The notes beneath the pieces are model-generated. The model was not told where the DNA came from, searched no databases, and worked only from the letters and a program-made list of their open reading frames with translations. This document shows, piece after piece, positions 49,983 to 59,499 of a stretch of DNA of 61,029 nt. Source of the stretch: Ehrlichia minasensis (lineage in GTDB: Bacteria; Pseudomonadota; Alphaproteobacteria; Rickettsiales; Anaplasmataceae); NCBI GenBank assembly GCA_000825765.1, contig CDGH01000060.1, positions 1-61,029 of the forward strand, in the 5' to 3' direction. A program made the translations under genes and the position numbers. Each line of letters opens with the position of its first letter. Position 1 is the stretch's first letter.

Positions 49983-50981
49983 TTAACTATTTTTCTGTAA
50001 AGATTTAGTGAATAGTATTTCTGACACATATCTTACACCTCCTGATGCTCTTTTCAATTGTATTACTATATCTACTATGTTAGTAATATAGTTTATAATT
50101 TGATCTGGTGGTATACCAAGTCCTGCTTGCATAACCATTAGTTTCAATTGCTCCAATGCCATCATTGGTGTATCTGCATGTAAAGTAGATATAGATCCAG
50201 GATGACCTGTATTGATTGCTCTTAAAAAGCTAAATGCTTCAGCTCCACGTAATTCTCCTACTATTATTCTATCTGGACGTAATCTCAAACATGCTTCTAT
50301 TAGGTCTTGAGTAGTAACTTTAGCCCTACCTTGTCCTCCTTTTGATGAAATGAGATGTACTCTGTTTGGGTGGTTACTTAATACAATTTCTCTTGCATCC
50401 TCTACTGTAATTAGCCTTTCATCTTTTGGTATACTTCGTAGCGCTGCGTTAGTGAAAGTTGTTTTTCCTGTTGATGTACCACCGCTTATTATTATGTTTT
50501 TTTTGTTTATTACTGCACATTCTAGAAATTGTTTAATTTTTTTTTGTTTTAGTAATTCATTTAATTCATTGTCTATAGGATTTTCTTTAGTTTCTGTGAT
50601 GGCCTGATCAAATGCTCCCATTTTCTCGTAGTCATCCAATGAAAGCTGCATAGCTGATGGCTTTCTGATTGACATGGCTACTGCGGTTGCTTCACAAGCT
50701 GGTGGAAAGACAATTTGTATACGATAACCATTAGGTAGAGTTGCGGATAATAATGGATTTTCTTCACTTATCTTCTGTTCTGTAGCTTGTGCTATTAACC
50801 TTCCTAGTGCTTTTAAGTGGGATAAATTAAGGATTGGAATGGATTCACAGCGTATGTTACCTCTATTTTCTACCCATACTTCACATGATTGATTTATAGA
50901 TACTTCGTTTACGCCATCTTCATTAAAAATAGACTGCAATGGTTCAAGGTATGTATCTAAAGCTGCATAACTTGTTGTCAT
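49983..50981 (-). CDS. virB11: Type IV secretion ATPase VirB11
   Basis: Hexameric ATPase at the cytoplasmic face of the VirB channel. The 332 residues show Walker A GGTSTGKTT (167-175), the Asp box LITVEDAREI, LRLRPDRIIVGELRGAEA (Walker B), and a His box GHPGSISTLHAD. Length is normal. It follows virB10 by 13 bp. Confidence 0.98.
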   Translation of the reverse strand: MTTSYAALDTYLEPLQSIFNEDGVNEVSINQSCEVWVENRGNIRCESIPILNLSHLKALGRLIAQATEQKISEENPLLSATLPNGYRIQIVFPPACEATAVAMSIRKPSAMQLSLDDYEKMGAFDQAITETKENPIDNELNELLKQKKIKQFLECAVINKKNIIISGGTSTGKTTFTNAALRSIPKDERLITVEDAREIVLSNHPNRVHLISSKGGQGRAKVTTQDLIEACLRLRPDRIIVGELRGAEAFSFLRAINTGHPGSISTLHADTPMMALEQLKLMVMQAGLGIPPDQIINYITNIVDIVIQLKRASGGVRYVSEILFTKSLQKNS

Positions 50982-50994
50982 ATAAACCTTTATA

Positions 50995-52335
50995 TTAATT
51001 TATAATATTTATTCCACGTACTGCTGCTTTTGGAAATACAATATCTTTATTAACAAATACTTTTAACAAGGTACCTTGATCTACATATATTGTAGGGTTG
51101 TTATCTGAGTATCTCTTTATTATGTCTTTCATAGAATTTGAAAAGTCGTCTACTGCTTGAGATAGAATTTTTACAGGCAATGTAGTTTTTGTTTTAGATT
51201 TATCTTTATCTTTGTCTTTATCTTTATCTTCACTATCCTTACTATCTTTGTCCTTGTTTTGTTCTACAATGGGGTGATCATTTATTTCAGGTATTTTTGA
51301 TGTAGCATAAGCTGTTGCTGCAGATACACCAGCTAGTAATATTGTGGAAGTTAATATATTACCTATTTTTGTATCAACAACACCTGAAGCACCTTGCCTG
51401 CCTAACTCGTCTGTTCCGTTCCCGTCAATTGCTATGTCGATACCGTGAGGCAAAATGACTCTATTCCAAGATATCTGTACTCTTGTTTTTCCTGGGCCTG
51501 CATTGAAAGAATAATTTCCTATTAGCCTAGATCCTTTTGGAATCATTACTATATTACTTGCTTCGGCGTAAACATCACGTGCTACTATTCCTCTTAATGT
51601 ACCTTGTAAATCTGAATTGATAGCAGTTTCTAGTACTACATCAATTATTTTCCCTTGTAAAATTGTTAATTCCAAATTGTTTACTTTGGTTGCTACAACA
51701 TTTGGAGAGGATGTCGGTTGTAAAGAAATAATAGAGTTGTTATTATTATTTATTATGTTTGAAATAGCTGATTCTGCTCCTTCAGCTGTCATTTCTTGTC
51801 CTCCTGAAATTGCTAACATTGATGTAGCTCTTCTTTCTTTGTCATAACCTGTTGTTGTAGGTGCAATAGGTGCAGCAATTTCTATTGTGTTTTGAGCAGG
51901 TAGAGGTATTTTTGGTAAAATGTCAGTTTCAGGTTTAGGCTGTGGTTGTAGTACTGGTGGTTGCTTTTGCTTGACCTCTGGTATTTTTGGTATTTCTAGT
52001 ACTTTAGGTCTTTCAACTGTTGGAATTGATGGTAGAGATGGTGATACTAGAGGTGGTAATTCTGGTAATTGTGGTGGGATATTGATTGCTGGAGATACCT
52101 CTTGCGCTGGTGGAGTAGATTCTTTTAACAATTTTTCTATATCTACTTCTTCTATTGATTGAGATTTATTGAGATCATTGTCTGACTTTTTCCCTATGAA
52201 GAAGTAGTAATAAGAGAAACCTAACCCAGCAAGAATTATTCCTATTGTGATGAATTTTTTTCCTTTATTTACTCCAACAACATTTACACTCTCTTCAATC
52301 TCTGTGTATTGGTTATTTTGATTTTCTTCTGACAT
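50995..52335 (-). CDS. virB10: Type IV secretion channel protein VirB10
   Basis: VirB10 spans both membranes and gates the outer pore. The 446 residues have a cytoplasmic N-terminus, a membrane helix (about 29-47), a Pro-rich periplasmic linker (70-150), and the TrbI/VirB10 barrel with GTLRGIVARDVYAEASN, IPKGSRLIGNYSF and NRVILPHGIDIAIDG. The two antenna helices are IGNILTSTILLAGVSAATA and LPVKILSQAVDDFSNSMK. Between them lies an unusual Lys/Asp/Ser/Glu-rich insert (about 355-385). Confidence 0.97.
   Translation of the reverse strand: MSEENQNNQYTEIEESVNVVGVNKGKKFITIGIILAGLGFSYYYFFIGKKSDNDLNKSQSIEEVDIEKLLKESTPPAQEVSPAINIPPQLPELPPLVSPSLPSIPTVERPKVLEIPKIPEVKQKQPPVLQPQPKPETDILPKIPLPAQNTIEIAAPIAPTTTGYDKERRATSMLAISGGQEMTAEGAESAISNIINNNNNSIISLQPTSSPNVVATKVNNLELTILQGKIIDVVLETAINSDLQGTLRGIVARDVYAEASNIVMIPKGSRLIGNYSFNAGPGKTRVQISWNRVILPHGIDIAIDGNGTDELGRQGASGVVDTKIGNILTSTILLAGVSAATAYATSKIPEINDHPIVEQNKDKDSKDSEDKDKDKDKDKSKTKTTLPVKILSQAVDDFSNSMKDIIKRYSDNNPTIYVDQGTLLKVFVNKDIVFPKAAVRGINIIN
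51200..51255 (-). repeat. Hexanucleotide tract encoding a Lys-Asp run in virB10
   Basis: Repeated AAAGAT/GATAAA-type 6-bp units on the coding strand encode alternating Lys-Asp residues within the VirB10 antenna loop. Confidence 0.8.
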
Positions 52336-52356
52336 AGTGTACCGTGATGAGTTTTA

Positions 52357-53184
52357 TTATAGTTTTTTATTGGTAATTTTCACAGATTCATTCTTATATT
52401 CCAGATGTAAGTTTTTATGTACACCCTTTATTATTACGTAATTATTTAGTAATAACATTTTACAAGGTACTTTTTCACCTAAATCGTTATATATAAATAC
52501 TTGAGGGATAGTTTGGTTATTGTTTGCAAACTTAAAGTATGTAAGTTTGCCGTCATCAAATAACTCCACAGGTAATTTTTTTTGATCTCCTAGCTTTGTG
52601 TTTACTAGGTAGTTATCACTTGTAATGTTAGGTTTTATTACTATATGCTTCTTTACCTTGTGTGAATTACTAGGGATGGAAATGTCTGGAAGGTTTATTT
52701 TGTTTAAATCAAAATCTTCTTCAGTTTTTGGATAATAAAAACGTACTATATATGCTAAATCTCTTAGATCAGAATACTCTGCTTCAGTATCTTTTTTGTC
52801 ATTATCTGTTTCACCTGCGCTACGACATATCAGGTCAAAAGCATAACTTCTCCCCTTACTCGTTTCTATGAGCATGTTTGTTTTTCCGTTTTTTTCTAAT
52901 GGAATTATAAAAAGCTTATTATCTACTGGCTTTACTTTCCAACTTACGGTATCACCTATTGCTAACATTTTTATAGTTTCACCTTTTGAAAATTCAATAT
53001 ATGAGTGATATCCATAATTAAACACTACATTATATATTTCGTTATTACTGTATACAAAAGTTTTGATTCTGCTGTCTATTGTAACAGGGTTATTGGCTAT
53101 GTTTATAGCATGTGCATCATCATGAAACATAATCATTATTAAAGCTAGTAATAATGTAGTATAAATTTTATAGAAATTCATCAT
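52357..53184 (-). CDS. virB9: Type IV secretion channel protein VirB9
   Basis: Periplasmic/outer-membrane component of the core complex with VirB7 and VirB10. The 275 residues start with a cleavable-type signal peptide (hydrophobic IYTTLLLALIMIMFH, cleavage probably after HDDAHA). They also show VVFNYGYHSYIEFSKGETI and the C-terminal domain VELFDDGKLTYFKF with FIYNDLGEKVPC. It overlaps the end of virB8 by about 17 bp, and virB10 starts 21 bp downstream. Double ATG at the start. Confidence 0.95.
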   Translation of the reverse strand: MMNFYKIYTTLLLALIMIMFHDDAHAINIANNPVTIDSRIKTFVYSNNEIYNVVFNYGYHSYIEFSKGETIKMLAIGDTVSWKVKPVDNKLFIIPLEKNGKTNMLIETSKGRSYAFDLICRSAGETDNDKKDTEAEYSDLRDLAYIVRFYYPKTEEDFDLNKINLPDISIPSNSHKVKKHIVIKPNITSDNYLVNTKLGDQKKLPVELFDDGKLTYFKFANNNQTIPQVFIYNDLGEKVPCKMLLLNNYVIIKGVHKNLHLEYKNESVKITNKKL

Positions 53185-53881
53185 CTGCCCTATAATAAGT
53201 TATTTGAAATCCTAAAGGATTGATTTGTCTCTCTTGTTCGTTCATTTCAAGAGTTGCGTATTGAAATGATAATGTAGCTATTCTATCTCTTTTTATTGTA
53301 CCATTTGGATGGTTGAATTCTAAAGAAAATCTAATTTGCACATTTCCTGGACGTAAGTGCTGTAAAGATCTAATTTTTAGATATCCTGATGTTACATTTG
53401 CATATAAGTTCAAAGGACTTGCAGGATTGCTTAACCTTATCCAATTACGAAATTCACTATATGTTGTTTGGTTGGAAAATAAACGAACTTTTGTGTAGTA
53501 ATTGTATTGGAAGTTATTGGGGTCAAAAAGTTCTCTAGATCTTACATATTCTATTATGAAGTAATTATTTAAAACTTCATCTGCTGAATATTGTTTAACT
53601 GATACTGGATTTACTAATGTTGTAATTCCAGATTTCTTTTCTATTTCTACCACGAATGGCTCAATAGTTCTGCTCTTGCTTATATTCGAGATGACAAAGA
53701 CACTAATTCCTACTGCACTTAGTGCCAGCACTGTAAAAAACAGTAGCATGTTCCTTTGTATCACAACTGAATTATACCGGCTGACATGCCAATTATATGT
53801 TGTTTCTAAATTTGCATTTAATGGTTTTTTATTATCGCTTGTGTTATTCTTTTTTTTAAATTTATTAAACATACGTATCAT
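53168..53881 (-). CDS. virB8: Type IV secretion protein VirB8
   Basis: A bitopic inner-membrane assembly protein. The product has a short cytoplasmic Lys/Asn-rich N-terminus, one membrane helix (about 43-65: MLLFFTVLALSAVGISVFV), and the periplasmic NTF2-like VirB8 domain with FVVEIEKKSGI, NYFIIEYVRSRELFD and NPLGFQITYYRADDEF. I choose ATG 53881 over the preceding TTG at 53884. It overlaps virB9 and begins about 83 bp after ribA. Confidence 0.95.
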   Translation of the reverse strand: MIRMFNKFKKKNNTSDNKKPLNANLETTYNWHVSRYNSVVIQRNMLLFFTVLALSAVGISVFVISNISKSRTIEPFVVEIEKKSGITTLVNPVSVKQYSADEVLNNYFIIEYVRSRELFDPNNFQYNYYTKVRLFSNQTTYSEFRNWIRLSNPASPLNLYANVTSGYLKIRSLQHLRPGNVQIRFSLEFNHPNGTIKRDRIATLSFQYATLEMNEQERQINPLGFQITYYRADDEFL

Positions 53882-53964
53882 CAACCTTATAGTTTTAAGC
53901 TATATTAACAAAAATTTTTGTTAATTAGATGGTCAACAAAGAGTGTATAATTTATTTATTTACA

Positions 53965-55110
53965 TCAGATTAACATTAGTATGTAAAAATAGCATAAAAA
54001 ACACTTCCAGCTAACATGACCTAATCTTTTAGCTTTGGTATTGATATAATTAATATTATGTTGGTTTGTGTCAACAAAAATAGGTAATATTTTTGTAACT
54101 TGTATGCCATTTTTTTTAATTTCTGAAATTTTATTTGGATTGTTTGTTAATAACTGTAGTTTTGAAATTCCTAATTTCTGCAGTATTTTTATGGCTGGTG
54201 TAAATACCCTTTCATCATCTTCAAATCCAAAAAACCTATTAGCATCTACGGTATCAAAATAGTATTTGGTTTGTAATTGATATGTTCTTATTTTATTAGC
54301 TAATCCTATACCACGGCCATCTTGAGCTAGGTATAGAATTATGCCACCTTTATTTTCTGTCATTAATTTTATAGCTGTATGCAATTGACAGCGACAATCA
54401 CATGATAAACTATTAAGTAGATCACCAGTGTAACATGATGAGTGAATTCTAACTATAGGATTGCTGTAGTCTGGGTTTCCTATAATAATTGCATAGTGCT
54501 CAAGTTCTCCAGTGTGTGATCTGTAAACTTTTATTTTAGCATTCAGACAATCTTTTAAGAATAAAGGAGAGCTACATACTTCTTGAATTTCATATTCTTC
54601 ATTGTAATTATCTATAATTTCTTGTTTGACTGGTGTGATATTATTTTGAGTGCACCATTGTAGTATATCAGACCTATTAATATCAATAACAATTGCTGAA
54701 GGTAATAATTTTGTTAATTTTATTATTGAAATAGCAGTTTTATCTAAGGAATTTGTGCTAACAGTTATATCATCAGCAGTAAGTGAACTTTTTTTATGGA
54801 ATTCTTGGTCTGTTAATAAAGAAGATATGTATTCTAAATCATGGTGTGTCTTAATTTGAATCCTAGAAAGGCGATTTCCTGGTGATTGAAATATGAAGTT
54901 TAATCTGTTTCCAGTAACTAATATGTTAATATCTTGAAATTTTTTTTTCAGAGCACTTAATAATTCATTGTTTGCTAGCTCACTAGGGAAAATTAGTAAA
55001 CTGTCGTTATTATTGTATAGTAATACTGGTATACCGCATCTGAGTTCGGCAATAGACTTTTCTGTAATATATTTGTTGGAACGAAATCTGTTAAATAAAT
55101 TTTCCATCAT
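53965..55110 (-). CDS. ribA: GTP cyclohydrolase II (RibA), with an N-terminal domain lacking RibB motifs
   Basis: Opens GTP to start riboflavin synthesis. The C-terminal half (from about residue 190) has the zinc cysteines in HSSCYTGDLLNSLSCDCRC, LAQDGRGIGLANKIRTYQLQ, and NRFFGFEDDER. The N-terminal 180 residues do not show the DHBP-synthase signature of RibBA, so their role is unclear. I favour ATG 55110 over TTG 55119. ribA directly precedes virB8 on the same strand, as reported for Wolbachia and other Anaplasmataceae. Confidence 0.9.
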   Translation of the reverse strand: MMENLFNRFRSNKYITEKSIAELRCGIPVLLYNNNDSLLIFPSELANNELLSALKKKFQDINILVTGNRLNFIFQSPGNRLSRIQIKTHHDLEYISSLLTDQEFHKKSSLTADDITVSTNSLDKTAISIIKLTKLLPSAIVIDINRSDILQWCTQNNITPVKQEIIDNYNEEYEIQEVCSSPLFLKDCLNAKIKVYRSHTGELEHYAIIIGNPDYSNPIVRIHSSCYTGDLLNSLSCDCRCQLHTAIKLMTENKGGIILYLAQDGRGIGLANKIRTYQLQTKYYFDTVDANRFFGFEDDERVFTPAIKILQKLGISKLQLLTNNPNKISEIKKNGIQVTKILPIFVDTNQHNINYINTKAKRLGHVSWKCFLCYFYILMLI

Positions 55111-55127
55111 TGTGCTCAAATATTACA

Positions 55128-55218
55128 TGGTGCGGTTGAGAAGACTTGAACTTCCAAGGTCTTTATCAAACCACAGCGACCTCAACGCTGCGTGTCTACC
55201 AAATTCCACCACAACCGC
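55128..55218 (-). tRNA. tRNA-Leu (anticodon GAG)
   Basis: Class II tRNA on the minus strand with acceptor GCGGTTG/CAACCGC, anticodon stem CAGCG/CGCTG around loop TTGAGGT (GAG), long variable arm, T-loop GTTCAAGTC, and encoded ACCA. It lies 17 bp upstream of ribA. Confidence 0.95.
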
Positions 55219-55531
55219 GTCTTATAAAACCTTAATCCTAAATAAATTCATTGTATATGTCAATGTTGCTTGTTAACTATTAAATTAATAACTTTCTTTA
55301 ATTTTAAAAAGAAGTACTACACTTAAATTGTAGTTGAAATTAGATTCGTTGTAAAAGAATTTATTATGAGGCAAGTTTACTATTATTTTATAAGTAAACT
55401 ACTGTAATTTTTAATTTGAGGTGTTTAGTAAATTATATATTTTGAACAGTGAATTTGCATTTTTAGTAATTGTTAACATGGCGTGAAAATTTTGCTCCTG
55501 TAAGGTCACTCAAGTATAGTGTTACTAAATT
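55219..55531. other. Spacer between tRNA-Leu and the TPR-methyltransferase gene
   Basis: An 8-bp perfect stem (55374-55381 with 55393-55400, AGTTTACT/AGTAAACT) is the only structure seen. It may be a weak 3'-end hairpin for the gene on the minus strand. No coding signal. Confidence 0.4.
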
Positions 55532-56602
55532 TTAAACATCAGTTTTTTTGGATTGGGCTACAAAAAGTACTCCTTCAACTTGTGACCCGTATATTTTACA
55601 GTAACTAGAGTAGTTGCATTCCAATCCTGATTCTTCAATACATAATTTTATGTATTCATCTGAGTGACAGAAAAAATCTCCTTCGTTAATGAATTGAAAT
55701 CCTGAACCTTGTTTTCTTCTTGTGAGACCAATCACAATACCATTTGTATCTAATATTGTTTTCAAAAGTTTAAAGATCGGGTTTAAGCTGCCGGTATACT
55801 GTAGTACCTCAGTTAAAATGATAACATCATATTTTTTCTTATCTTGATTTTTTTTAAGGAAATCAGCAATGCTTATATGTATCAACTCATTGTAAGCCTG
55901 TTTCCCGTTTACAAAACAACCTCTTGCTATATTTATCATTTTATTTGATAAGTCAATGCCTGTTATATAATTGCCTATGTTTTTCATTCTTAAAAATTGT
56001 CCGCATATACCTGTACCGCATCCAAGGTCTAAGATATTTAAGTATGGAAATTTATCACCAAAAAAGTTTATTATTAAAGATTTTACATATTCATGAGCTT
56101 TGTATTGTTTTGCTATGAGCCAGTGTTCTACAAAATGTTCACTAGTGTAATCAAAGTATTGCTTTATAATATTTTCAGGTACGTATACAATATTTGTTGG
56201 GTTTGTTATCTTGTTTAAGTAGTATAAAGCTTCTGCGTAATTGTTATCTAGTTCTATTGCACGCATAAGGTTTTGTTTAGCTTTATTTAAATTTTGTAAA
56301 GCAAAATAACACCTTCCAAGGTTATAGTATGCTACTGGTAATTTAGGTTTAAAAATGCTAATAAGACGAAATCTGAATTTTGCGTCTGAGATGTTTCCTT
56401 TATAAAAATGATATAAACCAAGGTCAATATTAGTTTCGAGTAGGTTTTTTAATTTTTTTTGTAATGAGATAGTTTCTTTTTTCATGGAGATGATTTTGTT
56501 TTTTATGATTTGAAGAAGATCATGCAGCTTCGGTATTGCTTTATTAATGCTTGATATTAAGGACGATACGTTACATTTTGTTATGAAGAAATTACTTTTC
56601 AT
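55532..56602 (-). CDS. TPR-repeat and SAM-dependent methyltransferase fusion protein
   Basis: A 356-residue two-domain protein. The N-terminal part (about 15-150) has a coiled-coil-like helix and two or three TPR units (VAYYNLGRCYFALQNLNKAK, NYAEALYYLN). The C-terminal part (about 185-350) is a class I methyltransferase with motif I ILDLGCGTGICGQFL, ITGIDLSNKMINIAR, and YDVIILTEVLQYTGSL. TPR-methyltransferase fusions often modify proteins or sugars bound by the TPRs, but the substrate here is unknown. It is probably soluble. No operon partner is obvious. Confidence 0.85.
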   Translation of the reverse strand: MKSNFFITKCNVSSLISSINKAIPKLHDLLQIIKNKIISMKKETISLQKKLKNLLETNIDLGLYHFYKGNISDAKFRFRLISIFKPKLPVAYYNLGRCYFALQNLNKAKQNLMRAIELDNNYAEALYYLNKITNPTNIVYVPENIIKQYFDYTSEHFVEHWLIAKQYKAHEYVKSLIINFFGDKFPYLNILDLGCGTGICGQFLRMKNIGNYITGIDLSNKMINIARGCFVNGKQAYNELIHISIADFLKKNQDKKKYDVIILTEVLQYTGSLNPIFKLLKTILDTNGIVIGLTRRKQGSGFQFINEGDFFCHSDEYIKLCIEESGLECNYSSYCKIYGSQVEGVLFVAQSKKTDV

Positions 56603-56676
56603 ACTCCACTCGTCAAATTTTGATTTAATACTAATATAGCATAAATATGTTATAATGAATAAACATAAACATATTG

Positions 56677-57156
56677 TTAAATTGGTAAGATAAAGTTTTC
56701 ATATAGCTTCCTGTGGTGCTCTATTGATTTAATTATTATGTTAGTTTTTTTTGCAAAATCTTTATATGTATTTAATTCATCTTCTGATTTTTCTATTTGA
56801 GAAATATATCTCAAAAATTTTAAATGCATATTTGATATTACAAAATGTATTATACGTAAGTCTATAAATCTGGAGATTATATCATTAAGAGCATGAAAGT
56901 TTTTTCCTGTGATTTTTGACAGTAGGAAAAGCATTAACTTGATATTAAAATGTATAAGTATCATTATATAGATTACACAGCACAATACTACACTTAAGCA
57001 ACCAATCATTACTGCACGTGAATAATTGGATTCTTCGCTCCCGTCTAATGAAGGAATATCACAGGTGAAAAGCACTTTCATTTTGTGGTAAAGTGCCATC
57101 ATAGGTACAAAACAGAGAACTAACATTCCATTTATGGTTGTTTCTTTTAGTTTCAT
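56677..57156 (-). CDS. Small membrane protein of unknown function
   Basis: A 159-residue protein with two N-terminal hydrophobic helices (about 8-25 and 47-70) separated by a short loop that contains Cys, and a hydrophilic, helical C-terminal half with many Ile/Lys/His residues. No family recognised. Co-directional with dapF, which ends 88 bp upstream of its start. Confidence 0.65.
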   Translation of the reverse strand: MKLKETTINGMLVLCFVPMMALYHKMKVLFTCDIPSLDGSEESNYSRAVMIGCLSVVLCCVIYIMILIHFNIKLMLFLLSKITGKNFHALNDIISRFIDLRIIHFVISNMHLKFLRYISQIEKSEDELNTYKDFAKKTNIIIKSIEHHRKLYENFILPI

Positions 57157-57244
57157 AAAAACTCACTCATCATTAACTGATATTATAACATAACTATGTA
57201 TTGTATAAAAGTTTATTGATCTAAGAAGTTGATATAGTATTTTA

Positions 57245-58048
57245 TTAGGTACAGTAGGTGCCATGAAATGTATATGATACTATCCCTTCCATTAAAATAG
57301 TGTTATCATTCTGGTATGATATTAATAGATTACCACCTTGCAAACATATTGTTGCTGTTGTATCAGTATATTGACGTCTTACTGCTGCAACTAATGCTGC
57401 GCATGCACCACTACCACATGAAGCTGTTTCTCCAGTGCCACGTTCCCATACTCTCAGTTTGATTTTGTTTCTGGATACAATTTCTGCAATACTAATATTT
57501 GCTCTTTTAGGGAAAAGATTGTGATTTTCTAGTTCTGGTCCTAATTTGTCTAGTGGAATTGTTTCTATTGAATTTACAAAAAATATTGCATGTGGATTGC
57601 CTACATTTATTCCTACAGGATCACTTAGCATTTCTAGTGTTATTGGTAGGTGCAATGTATCACATTCTTGAGATATAGGTATATCTGTCCAATGAAATTT
57701 TGCTATTCCCATGTTAACTTGTACTGTGTTTTCTGATATCCTTAAGCATGATAATATGCGGTCAGCTAGCTCAATTGTTACATTGTTTTTTTGTTTTTCA
57801 TTGCTTAATAGATATGCAACACACCTTGCAGCATTACCACACATTTCAACTTTACTTCCATCTGCGTTATATATATGCATGAAACAATCAGCTTTTTCAG
57901 ATTTTGTTATAACAATAATTTGATCACACCCAATGCCTATTTTCCTGTTAGCAATTGCTTGATAATCAATGTTATTGTAGGACTTACTTCTGCAATCTAT
58001 TATGACAAAGTCATTAAGAGTGCCATGCATTTTTATAAAATCTATCAT
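57245..58048 (-). CDS. dapF: Diaminopimelate epimerase
   Basis: Converts LL- to meso-diaminopimelate for lysine and, where present, peptidoglycan. The two catalytic cysteines are in NADGSKVEMCGNAARC (first half) and ETASCGSGACAALVAA (second half). The N-terminus KMHGTLNDFVIID is typical. Length 267 is normal. asd earlier in the window belongs to the same pathway. Confidence 0.97.
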   Translation of the reverse strand: MIDFIKMHGTLNDFVIIDCRSKSYNNIDYQAIANRKIGIGCDQIIVITKSEKADCFMHIYNADGSKVEMCGNAARCVAYLLSNEKQKNNVTIELADRILSCLRISENTVQVNMGIAKFHWTDIPISQECDTLHLPITLEMLSDPVGINVGNPHAIFFVNSIETIPLDKLGPELENHNLFPKRANISIAEIVSRNKIKLRVWERGTGETASCGSGACAALVAAVRRQYTDTTATICLQGGNLLISYQNDNTILMEGIVSYTFHGTYCT

Positions 58049-58319
58049 ATTTAATAAAAAGAGAAAAGTGACTTTATTATTGTGATCTATTTTGACAAGT
58101 TTTTAAATACTTATTTTGTCAAAAATTTTATTGTGTTGTCTTGTTAGGATATTAGTAAGCATTGATTACTGAAACATGTATGTAATTAAGAATGTAGAAT
58201 TTTAGAAATGGTATTTGATAATCTAATAGTGTCAATTAAGCATTATATATGATGTTTAGTAGAAGATTGCTATTTTTCTATATTAAGTAAAACTCATGTA
58301 ATAGTGTATAAATACTTGG

Positions 58320-58751
58320 CTATATACTTATAGAACTTTTTAGTAACTGTACTGCTTCTTTGTGTTCTGCAATAAAACTTTCCTCGATGCTCCTTGGAAG
58401 TTTTATATTGAAATTAGAGTTAAAGAATTGAGATATGTCTTGTAATCTTGCAATGTTGTTCTTTTTTTTACTAATAAATTTATGAGAAGAAATGCCTTTT
58501 AATATTTCAATACTGAGAAGTTTATTTAATAACACTGATTCCATTGTTGTGTTTATTCTTAATAGAATATTACTAATAACGTTGTCTGTTGGTAACGATA
58601 TGTTGTGGTTCTTATTGTATATTGTTATTATATATAGGCATGATACTTGTAATAAATGTGTTTGTTTGTATTTTTGATTTTTTACTATTTCCCATGTTAT
58701 TTTGTAGGGTTTTGTTTCGTTTCTGTTGTTTATAAATGGAACATCTGACAT
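58320..58751 (-). CDS. Hypothetical protein
   Basis: A protein of about 143 residues with no signal peptide and no clear membrane helix apart from a moderately hydrophobic stretch LLQVSCLYIITIY near residue 35. The C-terminal half is Ile/Leu/Lys-rich and ends in EHKEAVQLLKSSI. ATG 58751 preceded by AGG is preferred over a TTG at 58772. No family recognised; codon use resembles its neighbours. Confidence 0.5.
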   Translation of the reverse strand: MSDVPFINNRNETKPYKITWEIVKNQKYKQTHLLQVSCLYIITIYNKNHNISLPTDNVISNILLRINTTMESVLLNKLLSIEILKGISSHKFISKKKNNIARLQDISQFFNSNFNIKLPRSIEESFIAEHKEAVQLLKSSISI

Positions 58752-58772
58752 TTCTTTGCCTAAAAGAATCAA

Positions 58773-59499
58773 TGACGATATTATAGGTGCTGATAGTTAA
58801 ATAATATATAATGATGACATTTATTTTTGTATTGATAGGAAGCAGAAATATGTATCTTCTGTAGATCTAATAATAATCTTTGAATATATTTTTGCTGACT
58901 AATTTGGTGTTTGTTTGTCATATTATATAAATTGTTACCTAATACTGGATATTTTAATACTTAGTCAAGGTTTTGTGTGTAGATAGTTACTAATAATTGA
59001 CATTGTAATGAAGAATTAGTGCTTTTTGCACCTGAAGCATGCTTGTTAATGACAAATGTGGTGTTATGCATTGCATTTAATGAGAAATATGTAATTTAAG
59101 TATTGTAGTTCCTAGTATTGTGTGTTTGTTAAGTATTTATTACATTATTGAGATAGAAGATGTATCAAAATGTTAAAATACACTTCTAGTGCTTATGATA
59201 TTGTATGTAGTAATTCGTGTATTAGTATATTGAATGATATTAAAATGTTAATATCTGTTCTAATAAATTAATAAATGTAAAGGTATTAATATTTTTTAAT
59301 TTTTTGCTGTTTGTGATATAATGTCAAGACTATAGCTGTTTACATGCAAGTTTTGTTAAGTGATATAGTAGTAAAGTTGTGTATTACTGTGAGAATAAAT
59401 TTGATTTTGTGCTAAAAAACACTTAATAAATTTTTTATAGTTTATAAAGATATTTAACTATTTTAGTGATTTATTAAATTGTTAAACAAGGTAACTTAT
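58773..59499. other. Spacer upstream of pgk
   Basis: About 700 bp of T/G-biased, AT-rich sequence with no open frame of note. It must contain the pgk promoter; I cannot single out one box pair. Confidence 0.45.
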
